A DNA stretch of 5,879 bases from Flavobacteriaceae bacterium UBA6231 (lineage in GTDB: Bacteria > Bacteroidota > Bacteroidia > Flavobacteriales > Flavobacteriaceae): NCBI GenBank assembly GCA_002441545.1, contig DJWL01000052.1, positions 1 to 5,879 of the forward strand. Direction: 5' to 3'. Below are positions 1 through 5,023 of the stretch, piece after piece; within the stretch, counting starts at the first letter, position 1, and each line of letters starts with the position of its first letter. A program made the translations under genes and the position numbers. The notes below the pieces were generated by a model. The model had not been told where the DNA came from, did not search any database, and was given only the letters and a program-made list of their open reading frames with translations.

Positions 1-24
1 GTAAGCAATTGTTTTTGTGTTCAT
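1..24 (-). CDS. ahcY: Adenosylhomocysteinase, N-terminal fragment (probable)
   Basis: Read on the minus strand, this gives ATG followed by seven codons, M-N-T-K-T-I-A-Y, and then runs off the window edge. This resembles the start of flavobacterial S-adenosylhomocysteine hydrolases as I remember them (M-x-T-K-T-x-x-Y). That enzyme splits S-adenosylhomocysteine into adenosine and homocysteine in the cytosol. A minus-strand -7-like element sits at 58-65, about the right distance upstream. Only eight residues are visible, so the identification rests on a short match plus divergent context. It could be another gene starting with the same residues. Confidence 0.55.
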
Positions 25-37
25 ATTAGTATATTTG
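9..37 (+). promoter_or_regulatory. Candidate promoter of the seven-gene operon
   Basis: TATATTTG at 30-37 matches the Bacteroidota -7 consensus TAnnTTTG. A TTG at 9-11 sits 18 nt upstream, one shorter than the usual 19-21 spacing for the -33 element. It would start a transcript about 45 nt before the ATG at 89. The -33 part lies inside the start of the divergent minus-strand gene, so the two promoters face each other across some 60 bp. Confidence 0.4.
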
Positions 38-57
38 TATTTCAGAAATTTTTGCTG

Positions 58-65
58 CAAAGATA
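58..65 (-). promoter_or_regulatory. Bacteroidota -7 promoter element for the minus-strand gene
   Basis: The plus strand reads CAAAGATA, so the minus strand reads TATCTTTG, an exact match to the Bacteroidota -7 consensus TAnnTTTG. It lies 34 nt upstream of the minus-strand ATG at 24-22, leaving room for a short 5' UTR. I see no clear -33 TTG at the expected 19-21 nt upstream, so the call rests on the -7 element alone. Confidence 0.5.
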
Positions 66-88
66 ACTAATAACTTTCAGAATATTAA

Positions 89-715
<627 letters not shown>

Positions 716-1447
716 ATGACAAGTATTTATAAAAAAATAAAGGCCTCTGTAAAGAATAACCACAAGTTATTTGCTGTTTTAATAGATCCAGAAAAGATAG
801 TTTTTAGTAATATTTCCAATTTTATTAAAAAGGTAAACAGTTCATTAGCAACACACATTTTTGTTGGAGGTAGTACCATCGAAGAAAATGTAACAAAAAA
901 AATAGTTGCAGAAATAAAGAATTATACAAAATTACCAGTAGTGTTGTTTCCTGGCACTATTAATCAAATAGTTGATAATGCAGACGCCCTTTTATTTTTA
1001 TCTTTAATTTCTGGAAGAAATCCTGAATATTTAATTGGTAAGCATGTTGAATCTGTTTCAGAATTAAGAAAAACAAATTTAGAAATTATTCCAACAGGAT
1101 ATATTCTTATTGAAAATGGCAAAAAAACTAGTGTTGAAAGGGTTACAGGCACAAATCCAATTTCTAGACGTAATATTCAAAAAATTGTTGACACAGCTAA
1201 AGCGGGAGAATTGTTAGGGATGAAACTTATATATTTAGAAGCTGGAAGTGGAGCTTTACAACCAGTAACAGCAGATATTATAAGTTCTGTTAAAAGAGAA
1301 TTGAAAATTCCACTTATTGTTGGTGGAGGTATAACAAACATAAAACAATTGGAAAACGTTTATCAATCTGGAGCCGATTTAGTAGTAATTGGTACGGCTT
1401 TTGAAAAAGATGACTTGTTTTTTGAACAAATAAAGAAAATCAAATAA
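716..1447 (+). CDS. Geranylgeranylglyceryl-phosphate synthase family protein (GGGPS/PcrB)
   Basis: This 243-residue TIM-barrel prenyltransferase is expected to couple sn-glycerol-1-phosphate to a polyprenyl diphosphate, forming the ether bond characteristic of archaeal-type lipids. Visible motifs are LIDPEK (22-27, with the metal-binding D24), GGS (51-53), FPG (78-80), PTGYI (126-130), YLEAGSG (173-179), GGGI (203-206) and IGTAFE (225-230). The last four mark the phosphate-binding end of the barrel. The length fits the group found in Bacteroidota and many archaea, for which geranylgeranyl diphosphate is the known substrate. The Bacillus PcrB branch uses heptaprenyl diphosphate. Chain length cannot be read with confidence here. 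The ATG follows the previous stop with no gap, and the gene's own stop overlaps the next start as TAATG. Confidence 0.93.
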   Translation: MTSIYKKIKASVKNNHKLFAVLIDPEKIVFSNISNFIKKVNSSLATHIFVGGSTIEENVTKKIVAEIKNYTKLPVVLFPGTINQIVDNADALLFLSLISGRNPEYLIGKHVESVSELRKTNLEIIPTGYILIENGKKTSVERVTGTNPISRRNIQKIVDTAKAGELLGMKLIYLEAGSGALQPVTADIISSVKRELKIPLIVGGGITNIKQLENVYQSGADLVVIGTAFEKDDLFFEQIKKIK

Positions 1448-1707
1448 TGAAAATATCAGTAGATTTAACCTTGTCACCATTACAAAATGATTATGAAACA
1501 CACGTTATTAGTTTTATAAAAGCATTAAGGGCGTCAAAATTCACCGTTTTAGAAAATCCATTGAGCACCCAAATTTATGGTGATTATGACGAATTAATGT
1601 TGTTTCTTACAGAAGCTATTAAAACATCTTTTGAAGGAGCTGATATATCTGTGCTCACCATGAAAATTGTTAAAACAGATAGAAGCGATTATGAACCAAA
1701 TTTTTGA
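1447..1707 (+). CDS. Thiamine-binding protein, YkoF/MTH1187 family
   Basis: This 86-residue protein begins MKISVDLTLSPL and contains ENPLSTQIYGDYDEL (36-50) and a C-terminal MKIVKTDRSDYEP (72-84). The pattern is that of the single-domain MTH1187/YkoF-type family, a ferredoxin-like fold. YkoF from Bacillus binds thiamine, and family members are often annotated as thiamine-binding proteins. There is no signal peptide or membrane segment, so it should act in the cytosol. It overlaps the upstream gene by 1 nt and the PnuC-family transporter by 17 nt, so the binding protein and transporter are probably made together. A role in holding imported thiamine or a precursor is an inference from family and context. 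Confidence 0.87.
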   Translation: MKISVDLTLSPLQNDYETHVISFIKALRASKFTVLENPLSTQIYGDYDELMLFLTEAIKTSFEGADISVLTMKIVKTDRSDYEPNF

Positions 1708-2323
1708 TTTTTTTATAGATTCGTATCGTGATGCTCCAACCTATCAAATTGTTTTAGAAGCAATTGCTTTTGTGTTTGGTATTATGAGTGTTTGGTATGC
1801 CAAAAAAGAGAATATTTTAGTCTATCCAACAGGGCTTATCTGTACAGTTATAACAGTATATCTTCTTTATATTAGTGAGTATTTTGGCGATATGATGATG
1901 AATTTTTATTATTCTATTATGAGCATTTATGGTTGGTGGAACTGGTCTAGAAAAAAAGAAAATAAGTTTGTAGTACCTATTTCAAGAACGACTTTAAAAG
2001 AAAAACAAATTGGAGTTTTGTTATTTGTATTAACCATGATAGTCACTTATTTTGTATACAAAGGATTTAATTACACATTACAAATTCCCAATTATATTGA
2101 TATAGTCACATCAGGTATTTTCTTTACAGCTATGTGGTATATGGCTATTAAAAAATTAGAAAACTGGACACTATGGATTATTGCCGACTTGATTACTATT
2201 CCACTTTATGCCTATAGAGGTTTAGGTATGTTATCACTTCAGTATTTAATCTTTACTATATTAGCAATTCAAGGATATTTAGCATGGAAGAAAAGCTTAG
2301 ACAGCAACCGTCAAACTGTATAA
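1691..2323 (+). CDS. pnuC: PnuC-family vitamin transporter (nicotinamide riboside or thiamine)
   Basis: This 210-residue inner-membrane protein has about seven hydrophobic segments, near residues 20-37, 42-62, 66-84, 107-124, 137-153, 159-176 and 180-198. Family hallmarks are SIYGWWNW (78-85) and NWTLWIIAD (158-166). PnuC-type carriers work by facilitated diffusion, and a cytosolic kinase then traps the vitamin. Relatives carry nicotinamide riboside (PnuC), thiamine (PnuT) or riboflavin (PnuX). I chose ATG 1691 (MNQIFDFF) because an in-frame ATG at 1667 only adds eight poorly fitting residues and lengthens the overlap with the thiamine-binding gene to 41 nt. Context splits the prediction: the upstream neighbour and the downstream TPP-controlled receptor suggest thiamine, while the NadR-like kinase downstream suggests nicotinamide riboside. 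Confidence 0.9.
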   Translation: MNQIFDFFIDSYRDAPTYQIVLEAIAFVFGIMSVWYAKKENILVYPTGLICTVITVYLLYISEYFGDMMMNFYYSIMSIYGWWNWSRKKENKFVVPISRTTLKEKQIGVLLFVLTMIVTYFVYKGFNYTLQIPNYIDIVTSGIFFTAMWYMAIKKLENWTLWIIADLITIPLYAYRGLGMLSLQYLIFTILAIQGYLAWKKSLDSNRQTV

Positions 2324-2853
2324 AGATAGTTTTGTTTGGACCAGAATCTACTGGAAAAACAACTTTATCCAATCATTTGGCTAGGCATTATAATTCAGTT
2401 TGGGTACCAGAATATGCACGTGAATATCTTCAAAACAAATGGAACGAAGAGCGTAAAACTTGTGAGCCAAAAGATTTACTTCCTATTGCAGAAGGTCAAA
2501 TGTTTTTAGAAAATAAACTATCAAAAAAAACAGATACGGTATTAATTTGTGATACAGATTTGTTGGAAACCAAGGTTTATTCTGAAACTTATTATATAGG
2601 TTCATGCGATCCAATTTTAGAAAAATATGCGTTAGAAAATACTTACGATTTATATTTTTTGACGTATATTGACACGCCTTGGGAAGCAGACGATTTACGT
2701 GACAAACCCGATGAAAGGGAGCTAATGTTTAAAGCTTTTGAAGATGCTTTAATAAAATATAACCGACCTTATATTTTATTAAAAGGAGGTAAAAAAGAAC
2801 GTTTAGAATTAGCTGTAAAACATATTGACAAACTATTAAAAAATAAAAAGTGA
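2284..2853 (+). CDS. NadR-like P-loop kinase (ribosylnicotinamide-kinase-domain protein)
   Basis: This 189-residue ATP-binding protein has a Walker A motif GPESTGKTT (19-27), PEYAREY (42-48), a Walker B-like LICDTD (87-92) and a lid-like segment DTPWEADDLRDKPDERE (130-146). These match the C-terminal kinase domain of NadR, which phosphorylates nicotinamide riboside. The adenylyltransferase domain that precedes it in NadR is absent, since only about 12 residues come before the first strand. The probable job is to phosphorylate and so trap the substrate of the PnuC-family carrier, with whose gene it overlaps by 40 nt. The substrate could be nicotinamide riboside or, given the thiamine context, thiamine. 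The sequence alone does not settle this. The ATG at 2284 is the only convincing start before the Walker A motif. Confidence 0.85.
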   Translation: MEEKLRQQPSNCIKIVLFGPESTGKTTLSNHLARHYNSVWVPEYAREYLQNKWNEERKTCEPKDLLPIAEGQMFLENKLSKKTDTVLICDTDLLETKVYSETYYIGSCDPILEKYALENTYDLYFLTYIDTPWEADDLRDKPDERELMFKAFEDALIKYNRPYILLKGGKKERLELAVKHIDKLLKNKK

Positions 2854-4406
2854 TATTTTCTGAAAAGGATCTTTCTCAAATAAATAAAATAGGATTAACA
2901 ACAGATAGAATACATGCTCAAATGGCACTTATTAAGTCTGGTATGGCATATTCTAATTTAAAAAAAGCTGCAACTATTGGCAATGGAATTCTTAAAATTG
3001 AAAAAGAACAAGAGTTTCATTATATCAATCTTTTTGAAAGCAAAAGAAACCATTTGTCTATGGTGAAATTTGTACCTGCGTCTGGTGCTGCAACTAGGAT
3101 GTTTAAATTTTTATTTCAGTTTTTAAATGACTACAATATTGAAGAAGACAGCATTGATTCTTATATTGAAAAAACAAACAATAAAGGACTTTCTAAATTT
3201 TTTGATGCCTTGGAAAAATTGCCTTTTTTTGAGGAAGTAGTTCATAAAATACATAAAATAATACCTGATTATAATGAGCTGTCTTTTGAAAAAAGGAAAG
3301 TCGAATTTGTGAAAACCATTTTAGAGGTTGACCGATTAAACTATAGTTTTTATCCAAAAGGATTATTGCCTTTTCATAAGTATGAGAGTTATGTAGCAAC
3401 TGCTTTTGAAGAGCATTTGTACGAAGGAGCTCTTTATGGTTCATCAAATAATACGGCTAATTTACATTTTACAATTTCTGAAAATCATGAGAGAAATTTT
3501 AAAAAAGAACTGAATCATATTGAAGAAGAGGTTGAAGAATGTACAGAGAATACTTTTAATATATCTTTTTCATTTCAAAAAAAATCAACCGATACGATTG
3601 CTTTAACGTCAAATGATGAACTTTTTAGAGATTCAGAAGGTTCAATATTGTTCAGACCTTCAGGTCATGGTGCTTTATTGGAAAATCTTAATGACCTTGA
3701 TTATGATATTATTTTTATTAAAAATATTGATAATGTTGTTGTAAAAGAATATCATGAAACTATTTCAAATTATAAAAAAATACTTACAGGGATTCTTTTA
3801 GAAGTTCAAGAACAAACATTTAAGTTTTTAAATCAGTTAGATTCGGATATTTTAAACGATAATGATTTAGAGTCAATTGTTCAATTTGTAACCAATAAAT
3901 TGAATGTTGTTGTAACTCAAGAATTTGAATGCTCGTCTTTAGATTCCAAAATTTTCTATTTAAGAGATAAATTAAATCGCCCAATTAGAGTTTGTGGAAT
4001 GGTTAAAAATGAAGGAGAACCTGGAGGTGGTCCCTTTTGGGTTCAAGATAAAAATGGCAACATGTCGTTGCAAATTGTAGAATCGGCTCAGGTTGATAGT
4101 ACTAATGAAAGTCAAGCGGAGATCCTTAAAAATGCAACCCATTTTAACCCAGTAGATTTAGTTTGTGGAATTAAAAATTATAAAGGAGAATCTTTTAACC
4201 TCTTGCAATACGTTGACCACGAGGCTTCTTTTATTACTAAAAAAAATCATTTAGGTGAAGACATTAAAACATTAGAATTGCCTGGTTTGTGGAACGGTAG
4301 TATGGCCTATTGGAATACCATTTTTGTTGAAGTTCCTTTAATTACGTTCAATCCAGTAAAAACTGTTAATGATCTTTTAAGAGATTCTCATCAAGTATCA
4401 AAATGA
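2850..4406 (+). CDS. DUF4301 family protein, GTG start
   Basis: This 518-residue protein has no established function that I know of. It matches the DUF4301 family found mainly in Bacteroidota: an N-terminal EKDLSQI...AATIGNGILKI region (5-50), KFVPASGAATRMFK (73-86), FRPSGHGALLENL (268-280), IFIKNIDN (288-295), CGMVKNEGEPGGGPFW (382-397) and FNPVKTVNDLLRD (500-512). The VPASGAATRM segment resembles the phosphate-binding loop of sugar-nucleotide transferases, and RPSGHGAL plus KNIDN resemble the UTP-sugar pyrophosphorylase core. A GT-A-like nucleotidyltransferase fold is therefore my inference. No signal peptide or membrane segment is visible. The start is GTG at 2850, overlapping the previous stop as GTGA. 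No in-frame ATG occurs before codon 25, inside the conserved N-terminus. Its end overlaps the next gene as ATGA. Confidence 0.88.
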   Translation: MIFSEKDLSQINKIGLTTDRIHAQMALIKSGMAYSNLKKAATIGNGILKIEKEQEFHYINLFESKRNHLSMVKFVPASGAATRMFKFLFQFLNDYNIEEDSIDSYIEKTNNKGLSKFFDALEKLPFFEEVVHKIHKIIPDYNELSFEKRKVEFVKTILEVDRLNYSFYPKGLLPFHKYESYVATAFEEHLYEGALYGSSNNTANLHFTISENHERNFKKELNHIEEEVEECTENTFNISFSFQKKSTDTIALTSNDELFRDSEGSILFRPSGHGALLENLNDLDYDIIFIKNIDNVVVKEYHETISNYKKILTGILLEVQEQTFKFLNQLDSDILNDNDLESIVQFVTNKLNVVVTQEFECSSLDSKIFYLRDKLNRPIRVCGMVKNEGEPGGGPFWVQDKNGNMSLQIVESAQVDSTNESQAEILKNATHFNPVDLVCGIKNYKGESFNLLQYVDHEASFITKKNHLGEDIKTLELPGLWNGSMAYWNTIFVEVPLITFNPVKTVNDLLRDSHQVSK

Positions 4407-4810
4407 TTGAAGAAGAAGCATTGGTTTCAGAGCTAAATTTTAAAGCCGTAAGAAGTTCTGGTAGCGGAGGTCAGCATGTAAATAAAGTTGCTTCAAAAAT
4501 TGAGTTGGTTTTTAATGTTTCAGATTCTTTAGTTTTAAATGAAGAACAAAAAGAACGATTAATAAAGAAACTAAGCTCCAGATTGACAAAAGACAATATT
4601 CTAATTCTGCAATGTGACGAAAGCAGAAGCCAGCATAAAAATAAAGAACTTGCTATAAATCGATTTTTAGAGATTGTTAAAAAAGGCTTGATTGTTCCTA
4701 AAAAGAGAGTTCCAACAAAAATTCCCAAAGCAGTCATTAAAAAAAGGTTAAAAAACAAACGCAATCTATCTGATAAAAAAGCAATTAGAAAAAAACCAGA
4801 TTTAGATTAA
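4403..4810 (+). CDS. arfB: Alternative ribosome-rescue aminoacyl-tRNA hydrolase ArfB
   Basis: This 135-residue protein has the catalytic GGQ motif inside SSGSGGQHVNKV (18-29), as in release factors and ArfB (YaeJ/ICT1). It lacks the codon-recognition domains of RF1 and RF2. The C-terminal third (about 99-131) is rich in lysine and arginine and matches the flexible tail that ArfB inserts into the empty mRNA channel of stalled ribosomes. The expected role is to hydrolyse peptidyl-tRNA on ribosomes stalled without a stop codon. The length is close to the family norm of about 140. The ATG overlaps the DUF4301 stop as ATGA. It is the last gene of the operon. No strong terminator follows its TAA, only the weak AT-rich inverted repeat at 4832-4855. 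Confidence 0.94.
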   Translation: MIEEEALVSELNFKAVRSSGSGGQHVNKVASKIELVFNVSDSLVLNEEQKERLIKKLSSRLTKDNILILQCDESRSQHKNKELAINRFLEIVKKGLIVPKKRVPTKIPKAVIKKRLKNKRNLSDKKAIRKKPDLD

Positions 4811-4820
4811 AAATAAAGAC

Positions 4821-4855
4821 AATTGATAATTGGTAATTAAAAATTGATAATTACC
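4821..4855 (+). repeat. AT-rich direct and inverted repeat overlapping the leader promoter
   Basis: AATTGATAATT occurs at 4821-4831 and again at 4842-4852, 21 bp apart or about two helical turns. Overlapping them, GGTAATTA (4832-4839) and TAATTACC (4848-4855) form a perfect 8-bp inverted repeat with an 8-nt loop. The right arms run into the -7 element of the promoter. It could be an operator, a weak terminator for the upstream operon, or an ordinary AT-rich spacer. Confidence 0.5.
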
Positions 4856-4859
4856 TTTG
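4830..4859 (+). promoter_or_regulatory. Bacteroidota -33/-7 promoter of the riboswitch transcript
   Basis: TTG at 4830-4832 and TACCTTTG at 4852-4859 match the Bacteroidota -33 and -7 elements, with a 19-nt spacer that is ideal for this sigma factor. Transcription should start a few bases downstream, around 4864-4867. That places the 5' end of the RNA almost at the first base of the TPP aptamer. Confidence 0.75.
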
Positions 4860-4865
4860 CACTGT

Positions 4866-4941
4866 TCTCAAAAAAGGGGTGCCTATAAACGGCTGAGATC
4901 ATACCCAATGAACCTGAGCAGGTAATGCTGCTAAGGGACGG
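4866..4941 (+). ncRNA. TPP riboswitch (THI element) aptamer
   Basis: The conserved TPP aptamer core is plain. GGGGTGCC (4876-4883) and GGCTGAGATCATACCC (4891-4906) form P2 (GGGT with ACCC) and P3 (GCC with GGC). The pyrimidine-sensing CTGAGA lies between them at 4893-4898. GAACCTGAGCAGGTAATGC (4910-4928) and CTAAGGGA (4931-4938) give P4 (CCT with AGG) and P5 (AGCAG 4917-4921 with CTGCT 4928-4932). The aptamer binds thiamine pyrophosphate and normally lowers expression of the downstream gene, here a TonB-dependent receptor. A good canonical P1 helix is not evident: an A-run (4870-4875) stands where the 5' strand should be, and a separate hairpin begins just where the 3' strand should be. The ends given are therefore approximate. 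Confidence 0.95.
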
Positions 4942-4958
4942 CGAAAGTCGCCATTTTT
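4940..4958 (+). terminator. Terminator-like hairpin directly after the TPP aptamer
   Basis: GGCGA (4940-4944) pairs with TCGCC (4948-4952) across a 3-nt loop, followed by A and TTTTT (4954-4958). A GC-rich stem plus a T-run is the form of an intrinsic terminator. It sits immediately after the aptamer core, where a transcriptional expression platform is expected. The stem is short (5 bp) and the T-run has only five bases, so it may be weak, or may instead be a structural insertion near P1. Confidence 0.55.
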
Positions 4959-4980
4959 AATTAATATTAACCAGAATAAT

Positions 4981-5023
4981 TACCTCTTTTTATTCGATTA
5001 TAAACATCATAATCGTATGAAAA
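4981..5023 (+). promoter_or_regulatory. Start-codon-sequestering hairpin, candidate expression platform
   Basis: CGATTAT (4995-5001) and ATAATCG (5009-5015) form a perfect 7-bp stem with a 7-nt loop, ending one base before the receptor ATG. Past a single T-T mismatch (4994/5016), TTTTTAT (4987-4993) also pairs with ATGAAAA (5017-5023) through one G-U pair, so the start codon itself lies in the stem. The segment TACCTCTTTTT (4981-4991) can instead pair with AAAAAGGGGTG of the aptamer (4871-4881). Folding by eye only. No Shine-Dalgarno is visible. Confidence 0.6.

Noticed and set aside
964..1152. Minus-strand open frame of 62 codons
   Set aside because: It is fully inside the GGGPS gene, with no motif or start signal.
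1667..1690. Upstream in-frame ATG for the PnuC-family gene
   Set aside because: It adds eight residues (MLKQIEAI) that do not look like family sequence and increases the overlap with the thiamine-binding gene to 41 nt. ATG 1691 gives a typical N-terminus.
2783..2790. Near-perfect Shine-Dalgarno sequence AAGGAGGT
   Set aside because: No start codon follows within the usual 5-10 nt, the next gene begins 60 nt away, and the bases encode Lys-Gly-Gly in the kinase. Bacteroidota seldom use such sites.
3193..3447. Minus-strand open frame of 84 codons
   Set aside because: It is fully inside the DUF4301 gene and has no family resemblance.
4471..4764. Minus-strand open frame of 97 codons with hydrophobic stretches
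   Set aside because: It is antisense to arfB. The hydrophobic look comes from reading the complement of Lys/Glu-rich codons.
4811..5016. Small protein gene in the leader between arfB and the receptor
   Set aside because: I see no convincing start and open frame. The space is explained by promoter, aptamer and hairpins.
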